NCBI GenBank assembly: GCA_014526335.1
Contig: JACTAT010000059.1
Coordinates: 2,565,312 to 2,629,311, forward strand
DNA from: Chrysaora quinquecirrha
Lineage: Eukaryota > Cnidaria > Scyphozoa > Semaeostomeae > Pelagiidae
Length of the DNA stretch: 64,000 nucleotides
Reading direction: 5' to 3'
Under the pieces are notes generated by a model. The model was not told the DNA's origin and ran no database searches. It saw only the letters and a program-made list of their open reading frames with translations. Made by a program: the position numbers and the translations under genes. Shown here piece by piece: positions 44,401 through 56,000 of this stretch (its first letter is position 1; the number at the start of each line of letters is the position of its first letter).

Positions 44401-47400
44401 AAGAATACTATAAATTTTGTCCAGCCTCGACATTCTTAAGAAATGTTCGTTTTAAGCCTGGATATATTCTTTAAGTATTCTTATTTTTTAAATCTGATAT
44501 GGTTTTGGGGAATCGGGTTAAAAAAATTTCATGTCATCACGAGGAAATGGTCGAACGAAAGAAAAATCTAAGCTACTATAACAATAAGAATGTGATTCTC
44601 TGTTATGAGCATCACAAAACTGGCAAATGTTGAAAAATGAGACACAAATATACGAGCTGAGGCTGATCAATATTCTTATAATATTCTGAAAAATTGGATG
44701 ATTCTGAGCCTGAATATTCTTATACACAGAGTGTACCCTGGGCATCAGAACCTCAAGCATCACAGGGAGTTGCTCTGGTGTATTTATAGTCGGGAAAGTG
44801 AACGAATCTAGTTGACATTATCCACATGTTTGTAGGTTGGGTTGGAATTTTGCTATAATTAATAGTTCTTAAAGAAATCAGAAGTGAATATCGATATCCT
44901 TTGTTACTTTGTATTTTTGTAGAAAAATGACCACAAAAATGCTGTTTGTGCATTTTGGGATGTAAAGTAAGTTTTACAATCTTGATTTAAACTGAAGTAT
45001 CGACCATCTACATTTGAAAACATTTAACCGTTCTATTTTGTTTCATTCCACTCTATTCTATTCTATTCCATTCCATTCTATCCCATTCCATTCCATACTA
45101 TTCCTTTCTATTCCATTCTTATTCTATTCCATTCCATTTTATTCCATTCCATTCTTTTCCATTCCATTCTATTCCATTCCATTCTATTCTATTCTATTCC
45201 ATTATATTCTATTCTATTTCATTCTATTTATTCGTGCTTTACCTGTAGGACCAAATCTTGGTCGCAAGAGGGCTGTCACAAAGTGGTTTCTAATTCAAGT
45301 CTTATAATCTGCCATTGCTATCATCTCACAGTTTTTGCTTCGTTGATGCAAGTTGTGCCGGACAAAGAGATTGATCAGGTAGGTATAGATACCTCTGATA
45401 ATGCCAGTTGGTGGGATTCGAAACCCTAAACTGCGTGATTGTTGTCAGCTGTGTAATTGCACTTGTGGAAAAATTAAAAAAATTCAAATTTAAAGCTCTA
45501 CTGAGAGTTATGTTACTTATGTTACACGCTTTGTTTTTTGGAAGAGAGAATGAAAATCATCCTAATACAGGATATTACTTCTAGTGCCAAAGAGGCATCG
45601 TCTTAAAACAAAACTGCAGCATAAGGGGCTGAGCATTATTTTAAGCCGACACAATCGTACCTCTAGTACCTAAAGAGGCATCGTTTAAAATCAAAACTGC
45701 ACCATAAAAGGCTGAGCAATTTTTTATGTCAGTGCAAAATTAATTATACTCTACAGTACATTACAAGCGAGCTTTTCCTACCTTACTATATCAATAAGCA
45801 TTTACAAGCCAAAACAATCTTGTTTGATATTGAATGATATTTTTTAAGTTTTCAGAATCAGAGGCCTTTGCTGTTGGAACCATAACGTACATATGTTTTG
45901 CATTGTCTTACGCTGGTCTTTGTATTACTATTGCAGCACATTCATCTTCAAAGTACGTTTTTTTTGCATCAAATTGTTTTTTATTTGATAGATTTCAAAG
46001 TTCACTCTAATGCAGTGACTTGTTGAGTTGTATAATCTAATGTAGTCTGTTCCTTACTTTTCTTATCTGTGGATTGATTTAGGCCCCTTCTCCTTACAGA
46101 ATTCTGAAGAAAGAATGCAATTTCATTCGTATGAATCTATGCATTTCCATTTTTCTCGCGCAAACAGTATTTTTATCAGGAATCGACAAAACTGGAAATC
46201 AGGTAGGTTTTGCCAATATAAAAATCTTCGTAAGACCAAAGAGATGTAACAAGTCTTTGAGCTGTTAAAAACTTCAAGATATCGAAGCAACTTTGTTCAA
46301 ACTTAAAAGCTTTTTCCGTATGACACTCCTTAGAGTATAAACTTCATTAACAAACAATTGACTAAGGCAAAATGTTTGACGAAAGGTTTTTCATAGAGAT
46401 ATGAAGGCTCGAGCTAGCTGGGTTAGACTATAGACCACGATGTTGGTGCTAATGTCTATGATAGCCGAAGGTTAAGTGGTGTACTTCAGTCGCCAGTCGC
46501 TAAGATCCGAAATCTCATATTAAGTAGATGAACTAAAGAGACATTGACCCTCGCTGTGACGCTACCGTTGCTGCGGCTCGAATCCTGACTATATACGGCG
46601 CTCCCTGCTATATACTGAGCTCCTGCCACCACCAGCACCACCTGCTAGCTTGGTTAGACCATGACGCCGCAGCATTACCGATTGGTCAAATCCGAAGAAC
46701 GTCTTTTTTACTTTTCTATTCACTTTAATTCCAGGCTGCTTGCAAGTTTTTGGCATTTCTATTGCACTACGCATACCTAACTGTTGGATGCTGGATGCTA
46801 GCTGAAGGTATCAGCATTGTTTTAATGACAAGCAGAGTCGTTCAAGCCAATGATAGCAGATGGAAATACTGTTTACTTGGTTGGGGTGAGAGTTTTGCAA
46901 AATAACAGTTTTATATTGCATTGAATTGACAGACATTACTGCCTTCATAAAAGGAGCGAGCACGGCCTAAAAAGGAGTTTTGGGACATCTTGTGGGGACA
47001 AAAATACTTTTTTGAGTCTAGGGTGGTAAAGTACTGCACTGATAGTTTAATGGGGTATTCCCATATTCATTCGGCATGTCAAAACGGCCTTGTCCATCAT
47101 AAAGTTAGATTACTAAATACGCATAGGCCTATATTTGTTTATGGCTGAGTTAATTTTCTACTGTTTTAGCGACTCCATTATTACTCGCTGGGGCTTGCTT
47201 TGCTGCCCTTCACAAAAGCTATGGACACGAGCAAGCGTAAGAAAAATTTTGATTTTTTTTAGTTTTTTCTTCAGTTGAGCTTCAAGCTTTTTGGTACGTG
47301 AATTTTCAACCCCTCTTCTATCCGGCTGCTAAGTGTTGTATCTCTATTCTTTGAAAATAGCCCTACGTTCTTTCCTTTAATTTTTGACATGTTCATTTTT

Positions 47401-49904
47401 TGACATGTTCATGATGCTCTTTTTCGCCTGCGTGGAGACTCAGATACTTTGAAGAGGATGCAGAAGGGGTCCTCATGACTTCTGACTAACAAGCTGTTTT
47501 GCCTATAGATTAATGACTATAATTTGTTGTAATTAATATGCCTGAATTACTTGTATACATAATCTCAAAAGCGTAGCCCAACTTCGTTATTGCTAACCCT
47601 CAATATCTGTGTACTTTAAGCAAGCTGCAAGATACTACAAAAGCTGACAAAGTTAGTTTCTAGAAATATCTGACTCTGAATAAACTTACTGTTTTTCTAG
47701 CACTTACTGAGTAGTTTGTCTTGCTATAATGTAAGAATTCATGGTTTTAGATGCTGGCTGAAAATTGAAGGTGGTGCTATATGGGCGTTTACTGGACCGA
47801 TGCTTCTAATAATACTGGTGAGAAACTTACGTATTCAAGAAACTATTAAAATGTCTCGGAAATAAGGACCAAATTTGATACACAGGTTCACCCAAGCATT
47901 TTATGCTAAACGCTTGTTTACAGAATACTTCAGTCTATGGGTGTTTTTGACATACAATTTCCTAACGAACTTGAATTTGGAAAATGAACTGAAATAATTC
48001 TAACAACATTTTGGTATGCTTTGCGAAAATGGGAGTCTTGCTTTCCTTCCTTCCATCATTAGAGAACCTGGATCTCTAGATACCTCTAGGCAGACATGGT
48101 AGCTTGACAAGAACTACGATCTAGGAAGGTAGAATTTGTAAAGTGAAGACATACAAATTCGTCCTTTATGAGGATTCTTTCCAGTTGATATGACAAGGTT
48201 CATTATTGATACTGATACGAAGTACCCTAAAACTATTCAATATCAAAAGAAACAGTGCGTCTGGAGTTTACACAGATTTGTGAAAACTTGAAGTTGTTAT
48301 AGATTTTGAAGGAAACTACAAAACTAAGATTGCACACAGATCTCTTGCTTGACTAAAATTTTAGACAGCAATCACCTCTCGCGTTAAATGTTTGAAACTA
48401 TTTTCAGGCATCAAAGAGGTATCTAAAACTCTATCTTTTCTCATTTATATTTTATAGTTTAACATTTGTGCATTGATTGTGGCAGTTAAAGCTACCCTGA
48501 GTGTTAGAATCAACAGAAAGAAAAGCGAGAAAGAACGAGTAAGGTGAGAAAACTAAACAGACATAGCCATTTTGATTTTTCAGTTTCATTTTTGCTTCAA
48601 AGAAACCAGAATAGACATGATTTTCATTGCTGGGGCTTAGTCGGCATTGACATTGCAAGTTAAAAACAAAACTGAATCAAACCAGCTTTTACAAATGTTT
48701 CGTTCTGATGTGATTGGTTGTTTCGACAAGCCGAGTTGTTTAGTTGGTCAAAATTTAATTTGATTTAGGTGTCAACATGAAGGCAGTACTAGAAAATTCA
48801 ATTACTTTGAAAAGCAAGAAAGAGCCAAAATAAGAGTTTTTTGGGAGTACCAGTCATTCAGCGAGGGCTGAAATACTAGATATGCTAAGGAACTCTTGAG
48901 GGCTGGACTGAAAGTCTAGTTGCTTATTTAAAAAAGTGTATGTTAAATTGCCAGTCAGATCTATTAGATTTTCTAGACCAACCAAATTAGAAAGTAGAGC
49001 AGCATTAGCATGAATTCGCGCAGTTTAAAAGTGGCGTGCAAAGCCTCAAAATCATGGTTAAACTTTTTATTGCAGTAAGGAGGAAGATACGAGATAAGAG
49101 TTAAGTAAGATTACATTTTTCGTAACATTAATAAGCATTTGAACATTTGTTTAGAGTTGGAATTAAAGCAATGTTTGTACTGCTTCCTTTACTTGGCTTA
49201 ACGTGGATAACTGGCCTTTTTGCTGTTGGCTCCGCAGCTAAACCGATGCAAATATTATTTTCCATTTTCAACGCTTTGCAGGTTAGTCATCTCTTTCTTT
49301 ATTCTTTAAAAAGCTTTTTTCAATGTTCTCTATTTTGTAGCTATGAAGTGAAGCAATTTTCGATCTTTGAAGTCTGAACTATTGTTTTCTAGGGATTTTT
49401 CATCTTTATATTTCACTGCATGAAAAATAGTGAGGTAACCTTAGTTTTACTTCGTAAATTTAATTACTGCGTTTTCTAAAATGCAATACATCGTGTTGTT
49501 ATTATGTTGATTTGTTACCATGTTAGTAAATTCCTATTTTAATTCACTACATTTGGCTAACTAACTAACTAACTCACTAAATAATTAACTTACTCACTCA
49601 CTAACTAACTAGCTAACGAACTAACTTACTAACTCACTTACTAATTGTTGGATATTCCAACTCGGACATTTTAATAAGTGCTATTATAGGAAAAGTTGAG
49701 TAATTTGTATATTAAAGTTGTTTAAAATGGTAGACCATTTAGTGAGATACATTCAAAAGAAAAATTAACTTACTCATTCACTAACTAACTAACTAACTAA
49801 CTAACTTACTAACTAACTAACTAACTAACTAACTAACAAACTAACTAACTAACTCACTAACTAACCATCTAATTAACATACTAACTAACTAACTTAACTT
49901 ACTC

Positions 49905-49937
<33 letters not shown>

Positions 49938-50635
49938 TTAACTAACTAACTCACTCACTAACTAACTAACCATCTAACTAACTTACTAACTAACCAACTT
50001 AACCTACTCACTAACTAATTAACCATCTAACTAACTTACTAACTATTAACCTACTCACTAACTAACTAACTTACTCACTAACTAATTAACTTACTCACTA
50101 ACTAACTAAGTAACTAACTAATTTATTAACAAACTAACTGACTAACTTAAGTAACTAACTATAGCTAGCTAACTAACTAACTAACAAACCAACTGAAAAA
50201 GTAACTTGATGACTTACCAAGTAGTTATTTAAGTGACTAAGACACTAGATAATTTAACAACTAACGTGATGAAGAAACTAGCAGACTAATGCAGCGATCA
50301 ACTTTATAATTTTTTTCGGACTACTATTTTATTGAAAGAATTAAATTTCAGATCAGAAAATCAAATTTTGCAAAGAAAACTCTTGGACGTATCTCTACAA
50401 TTTCAAATGTAAGCTTGTTTTCTTTCAGTTGAATCGGAAATACTTGTTTTAGTTTGCTTGTATTTGCCTAATAATGACCTGCTGCTATAATATATCTATT
50501 TTTTCACAGAACAAAGTGTTTGCTTCGCCAATGGCAAGACTACAGATCAAAGGTTCTGCACAGCAAAATTCAAGTCTGAAAACACAAACGATTTTTTCAG
50601 TAGCTGCAGATGATGTAGTTGTAAATAATAAATAG
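35470..50635 (+). CDS. Adhesion GPCR with N-terminal C-type lectin domain
   Basis: About 700 residues in 21 exons: 35470-35511, 37254-37275, 38629-38876, 39528-39726, 39996-40078, 40418-40538, 40977-41081, 41269-41349, 43012-43114, 44923-44966, 45249-45378 (or 45382), 45849 (or 45856)-45952, 46100-46202, 46735-46885, 47170-47236, 47751-47817, 48458-48543, 49155-49281, 49393-49434, 50352-50408, 50510-50635. A signal peptide (MDMKLLLSSFIIC...) is split over two exons. A C-type lectin domain follows (about 24-169: FWLGAKAS, FSWVDGTD, WGDGEPSG). Then comes a GAIN-like stretch, and the GPS at about 344-377 (CAFWDV, W..EGC, CHCYHLTVFASL, cleavage expected between L and T). Seven TM helices include the class signature LLPLLGLTWITG in TM6 and GFFIFIFHCMKN after TM7. 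The tail is about 60 residues. The junction 41349/43012 is out of phase, so a small GAIN exon is probably unplaced. The EPN and WND sugar-binding motifs are altered, so Ca-dependent sugar binding is doubtful. Confidence 0.92.
38072..38306. mobile_element. MITE family B, copy 2
   Basis: The ends are TACAATAATGGACAAATTAT and ATATTTTGTCCAAGATTGTA. The interior has a C-rich (TTCCCCCTTTTACCCCC) then a G-rich (GGGGGAGAAGGGGG) tract with AACAACATTG, as in the other copies. It lies in an intron of the adhesion GPCR. Confidence 0.85.
40570..40965 (+). repeat. (TTTTACTTTG)n decamer array
   Basis: About 40 copies of the T-rich decamer occur in the intron 40539-40976. The array stops about 12 bp before the acceptor of exon 40977, so it merges with that acceptor's polypyrimidine tract. 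The Phe/Leu-rich ORFs over it are artefacts. Confidence 0.95.
41770..41845 (+). mobile_element. tRNA-like Pol III promoter relic
   Basis: A perfect A-box-like TAGCTCAGTTGG and a near-perfect B box GGTACGAGACC occur at normal spacing. The 5' and 3' arms do not pair, so it is not a usable tRNA. It directly precedes a SINE family 2 copy. Confidence 0.5.
41855..42030 (+). mobile_element. SINE family 2 copy
   Basis: AAGGTGCTGGGGCGTTGTGG, TCTAATCCTGCTGACTCGTG, B box GTGTTCGAATCCC, GTAGCGTCACAGCCAGGGTC and GAATAGTAAACCTACTGCTG appear in family order. This copy has the best B box. It lies in an intron of the adhesion GPCR. Confidence 0.75.
43834..44199. mobile_element. MITE family A, copy 3 (most intact)
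   Basis: The termini TACACTCTTTTTCTTTTATA and TATAAAAGAAAAAGAGTGTA are perfect inverted repeats with TA at both ends. The interior carries subterminal GTTCTTAA-type repeats (GTTCTTAATCTGTTCTTAAT). 366 bp, no ORF. It lies in the receptor intron 43115-44922. Confidence 0.9.
44384..44735. mobile_element. MITE related to family A
   Basis: The left end TGCACTCTTTTTTTCCTAAG and right end TTCTTATACACAGAGTGTA are similar to family A termini. The interior differs but repeats TATTCTTA words and AGCCTGAATATTC. It sits 185 bp after family A copy 3. Confidence 0.6.
45040..45230 (+). repeat. (ATTCC/ATTCT)n pentamer array
   Basis: Imperfect repeats of ATTCCATTCT make up the intron between exons 44923-44966 and 45249-45378 of the adhesion GPCR, ending just before the acceptor of the GPS exon. 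Confidence 0.95.
46475..46690 (-). mobile_element. SINE family 2 copy
   Basis: Family words are seen on the minus strand: GCTGCGGCGTCATGGTCTAA, B-box-like GATTCGAGCC, GTAGCGTCACAGCGAGGGTC, and the tail ending GCGACTGGCGACTG. It lies in the receptor intron before exon 46735. Confidence 0.65.
49555..50200 (+). repeat. (CTAA)n tetranucleotide array
   Basis: ACTAACTAACTA repeats with TTAC and CTCA variants are broken by about 100 bp of unique sequence at 49645-49755. The array fills most of the receptor intron 49435-50351. The repeat is not a telomeric type. Confidence 0.95.
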
Positions 50636-53086
50636 CTAAATTTGATTAGATAACAAGTCAAACGTTATTTAGTGCCACTGAGGATCTGAATAGCATGGAC
50701 TATAGAAATATGGTTTAACTAGATAACAAATGTCTACCGGAGACGCGCCAAGAGATATATTCCAGGGACATCTTGCCCTCTGTTTATTGTAATACAAATG
50801 ATCAATATTTAAGAAACTTCTTCTTTTTCCATGGCTTTTGAGAAGAGTAATCGACAATAAAAGAACAAAGAAACAATCTCGGTTAAGAAGCAAAACTATG
50901 TGGAAGCTAAGCCAGCGACACAAGATACCATTAAAAACAGATAATAGAATGCCAATAGGAGGGTAAAAGAGCAGGCAATTTCCTTTCTGTACTCATGGAA
51001 AATGCTAGAAATTCTATCGCTATTGAGTATTAGCCAATGCAAATGTATACGGTTCTGCATCCTTTGCTGTAAACTTTAGGAAAGAAATTTAAGGAAAATA
51101 GGCATTTCCTAATCAGACAGAAAACATACTCTTTGACACATGTAAGCATCCCCATATTTCAGAGGAAACTGATTTAAAAGTGCAGATCCTCTTAACCACC
51201 TTTCTGTGGGTTCCATTGGTTAATTAATTTAGTAGAATTCTTAAAAATTGTCTTTCGTTTTGGTTCATACTTTATGAAGAGTGTCAGAAAAAGCTTTAAG
51301 CCAAATCTTACAGAATGCTTCTATCATTCTTTGAGATTTTAGAATTGTTTCTCCACTAAGCCTTAAATGGTTATCATATCTTTTAGGTTAGTTTGTCCAC
51401 ATGCACGATTATATAAAAGGCCACGTAATAAATTGTCTCTCGTATTCAGTTGTTGAGTAAAACTGTTGTCAGTATATCGTAATCAGACTTGAATATATTT
51501 ATTTGAAATAGGAAGGGGATATAAAGTAGATAAAATATATCTTTTAGTTGTGTATGATGTATTCATCTCATCCTATATTTGTGTATTATAAACTATTATT
51601 CTTATTAGCTTGTCAAATTGCCTGGTGTATTGCTTTTGTTAACGCTGACCTCTTAGTTTTCTGCAGCAGTTCTATGGTCATTTCGCTATGTTCAAAGAAA
51701 CCTTAAATGGCAGTTTAAATTAGCAAAGGGCGAAAACCATTTTCTAAGGCACATTTTAATGCACATTTATAAGAAAATTTAAGTTTTTTTCGAGATATAC
51801 AGTATTCTACAAAACTTAAGACACTCCCTTTAACCATTTTGCTTCCTAGCATGCTAAATCTTTCAAACAAAATACTCCCCCACGAAAATGTGTACTCTTC
51901 GAAGTTTATAAAGTTACTCTCTTTGCTGTATGATTTCTAAGTTTTATTCCTAGACAGAGTTATTTACCTGGGGAAAAAATGCTCCCGGCTCCCAGACAGA
52001 GAGCACAGCACAGACAGGAAGTCATAGAATCCCAGAGGCACAACTGAAAGTCTGTCTGAACTCAAGTGTCTGACCTGACAACTGTCTGTCTGGTCTCTTG
52101 TTGGTTTGCAACTCTTATGACATCACCAAAAAAGCTTCTCAAAGCTTCTTAAAAACTTTTTATGCTCTTCGTTGCTAAAAGCGCTCCAGCTCCACTCCAG
52201 CCATACCAATTACTTTGAAACGACTGACCAAGAGCCGCCAAGAGGCTTTTATTTTACGTAATCCCATCTAGTGCAGCAGCAATAGCAGCCCTTATATTTT
52301 TTACAACTTGATGTTCCTGCATTTTTACAGGTTTAGCAAACCAGACTCGTTAAGTCTTACTTTGTCTGTGAGATTCCGTAGTGTCTTATGTCCAATATAA
52401 GGGTCTTCTGCAGTCCGGTAGTCCCATACCAGAATCTTCTGATCTGGCTTTTATCACATGCTATAAATGTTCCCAAAATTTTTTTGAAAAAAATGTAGCC
52501 AATTGGATGCGCCTATTCATATCACGTGATGTAAAGGCGGACAGGTCAAACCTAATTTTGAATATTTCAAAATTTCTTCTTTCAGGATTTGAGACGTATC
52601 GTTTATACTTGTATGAGTCGAATTTTCTGGTTTGATATAAACAATACAGAAATAAATATCGTTATCAGATAATAGATATTGCTTTTAAATTTAATCCATA
52701 GTAAATCTTCATGTTTACTTTGTTTTACTTCAACTATATTTTTAAATTTTATTGGGATATATGCCGAAATTCCTCCCGATGATCTTTTGAATTCCTGTTT
52801 TTAGTTTTACGAAAATAGTGATGCGAAACGAAATTGTCTACATTTAAGGCTGAGTCATCTTCACTTAAAACGTTTCTACGAAAAAGCTAAATTCTAAAGG
52901 GCTAAGATGCTCAGAAATGTTGAAGGCGCATTTTCTCTAAACTCAGAGAAACTTTTGCATGTTTGCATCATTCAAGTTTATATTTATTGGAAAAAGATTC
53001 AATGATCGTTGCTTCTAAATAAAGATTTCGTTTGCTGTTTTGTTAGATCTTCAAGATTGTTCAATGACAATCGTTTTTCTGCAAAG
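50636..53086. other. Spacer between adhesion GPCR and PRC1
   Basis: AT-rich with no recognisable gene. AATAAA at 50627-50632 and CAATAAAAG at about 50857 are possible poly(A) signals for the receptor. A patch at 51955-52110 is rich in CAGACAG/CTGTCTG words and can partly fold. The last few hundred bases are presumably the PRC1 promoter. Confidence 0.5.
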
Positions 53087-56000
53087 ATGGAGAATTACAA
53101 GCCCGATTTGATGAGGTGAGCTCTTATCGCTGCTTAGGCCAATCAATCGAAAATCAAGTTTTTACTGTTGTCTTTTGGAACTGGAATTTTGTCAGAGAAA
53201 ACCTACGTACATCTTTGAAAGTTCGCAAAAAACTTGCTGCATTTAAAAAGCATTTATTAGATTTGCACATTGCAAAATTTTATTTAAAAATCGTAAAGAG
53301 GGAGGGTACTCAGATGGCGCTGATCGCAAAACAGCTTTGGGTAGATAGAAGGTAGAGTAGGTGTAGTATGTTGTACGTGATAAGAGATGACCCCTGAAAA
53401 CTAATGTAAACGATGAAACATTCAGATCCGTCAATCAACAAATTCTGTCAAATTTTTGGATGAATATACATGTTAGAGATGATCAGACTACATCCAACAT
53501 TTCACCAAAAAATTTCTGAGTTCTTGTCTTTACAATAAATTTGATTACTGTAGCTCAGTTGCTGTAGTAAGGAAAAGGAAGGTAACTGGTCAGACACTGT
53601 ATGTAGTCAGTTAACTAACAGGTCAATCACAGTTGGGTAACAGGTCAACCGGCCACACTGCCAACTTGCCACAGTTGACTCACCACAGTTGACTCACCAC
53701 AGTTGACTCACCAAACCCTGGTCAAGTCGCCTGAACAAGGGCAACTCACCAAACTTATCCAGACTAGCCAATTCAACAAGGGTTTTGGGGGCTGGCAGAG
53801 ACCCCAATGTTACTAAATATATTGCAGAGATGCAATCAGGAAAGCATCTTATGAAGGGTATAAAATTGTTAATTTTAAACTGAGGCAAATTGGCTGCCAA
53901 GGTGTTGCAAGTTGACCAAAACACTGTTGCAAGTTGAAAAGCAACATGTGGCAGCTTGGTCAAGTTGGAACTGTGGCAAGTTGACCAGAAACCTGGTGAG
54001 CTATAGACTGTAAGGCATTCAAATTAAAATCTGAAGTCCAAACCCTTCCGTTTAATTCACTGAAGACTTTCCAAAGATAATCTCATTTATTGCTTTACAC
54101 AGTGAGCACAAGCTTTCACTTGAGTTTGTTTTGAGATCAATTACATCTCAGTGCAGAGATGCATTAGATGAACTTGGCAAGATATGGCTTCAGTTGGGAA
54201 TTAAAGATGAGCAAAGACAAACAAGAAATGAAACTGTTATTTCTCATATTACAAGTAAGTTGATCAATGCTGTCCCACCTCTTATAATGGTCTTTCTACA
54301 CTGCATCTGCAACTGCATATAGGGTAAGAGATAATACAGAAGCCCCTCTTGTGTAAGCCCCACCCTGGGACTTAAAATTGTTGATATGCCCCACCCTCAA
54401 ATAAGCACTCACTCCAAAATACCAATTCTTATTCATTCTATTAGAAATTCTCAGCATTCAACAGAACATTTTGTAAATTCACTCTTGTATAAGCCCCCTC
54501 AAATTAGGCTCTGATCCAAGTTAATTAGCCCAAAGCCCAGGAATATAATCTTTCAAGAACAAGCTACCGCCAAATAATTTGAAAAACTACTAAAGCCCTT
54601 GTCTTTTCAGTGGTCTACTTGAATGCCTTATCTTGTAAGACAACTTGCTTGCAAAGATGACAATCAATCTAATTTCCATTATTTTCCCTTACCAGATTTG
54701 CTTGGTGATATGGTAGAAGAAGAAAAAAGTTTAAAGTCACAAATAGAAGGCAATATTGAAAAATACACAGAGGCAACAACCAAATTATGTCAAGAGCTTG
54801 CAATAGAGCCATTCAAAGTAAAGTTTGAAATAAAGTTTTGTATTTTGATACTATTGATATAATGATGTCAGAGGATTCATCCCCAACCTGCATTTCCCCC
54901 AACCTACATTTGCCCAAGCTGGTCTTTCTGACCAACCTTCTTGGTTGTTTTGTCCCAACTGCCAAACTTGCTATTTTATTGCTGATTTTGCTAATAAAAC
55001 AGTCACTGATGCAAAAATGGGGGTGTAAACAAACAAATAATTGACAAACAACACAAAAGAAGAAGAAGTTATCTGTGTCATTTCAGTTTTGACGAAATGT
55101 CTTAGAAGGTTAGGCTAAATGGAAGCTAGGTGAATCAGGTTGGGCAAAACGTTTTGAAATATAATTACAATAATCACATGTAAAAAATTGACATTCACCA
55201 CTACCTCTAAATGTTAATGGAAGAAATGGCTTTTTTATTCCATAGGTTGACCAGAAGCTTACCCTAATAGAGAAAGAAACTGAATTGAGGCTTAAAGTTG
55301 ACACGCTAAATAAGGTTTGTTGTATTGCAAATTTGATTCATGATCCAAATCATATTTTGGCCAAGTTTTAACATGAGAGAAACTGGATCTGTTTGGTCCA
55401 ATTAGAGCCAGTTTTGGTTCAAAGCCAGACTGCATTCTTTGTTTTTTGTGCGGAGAACTGCCTGGATGAGAACAATGGGGAAACAATAGGCTCTATTGTT
55501 TTGAATGAAATTTCGCAGGGAATATATTCTCCGGGCACAATAAAAAATGCAGTCTGGGTTCAAAGATCCTTTTTTACAAGGTATCTGTTAAGAAGCAGAG
55601 CCAGCTTGTCTCTTTGGGGATTCTATGTAATTGTCATGGATCCACTAGAATTGAAACTAGTATGAATACATATCCAAAAGTGAAAAGTACTGCAAAACAC
55701 CTTGTTTTTGAAGAGTAATTACATTGTCTGCTTTACCCTCTACAAGTCTGCAATAAAATGGACAAGTCTTGTGTCTTCAATTGTCTTCCATAGCAAGTTA
55801 CTTAGGTTTGCATTCCCCAGCCAAAAAAAGGTAGTCCTCCAAGGTTAAATTGTCAAGAAGATGACAAATACCCTTCCTTACAGCTAAAGGTGTAAGCCCA
55901 ACAATCTTAATTTATGCTCTGTTTCTTATAAACCAGGAGAAACATGAGAGATTGAAAGAGCTGAAAAGTCTGAGAACTGAAGAAGAAAAGTTCTGCAAGA

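Noticed and set aside
49555..50200. Possible interstitial telomere repeat
   Set aside because: The unit is CTAA/TTAG, not the animal TTAGGG type; it is a plain tetranucleotide microsatellite.
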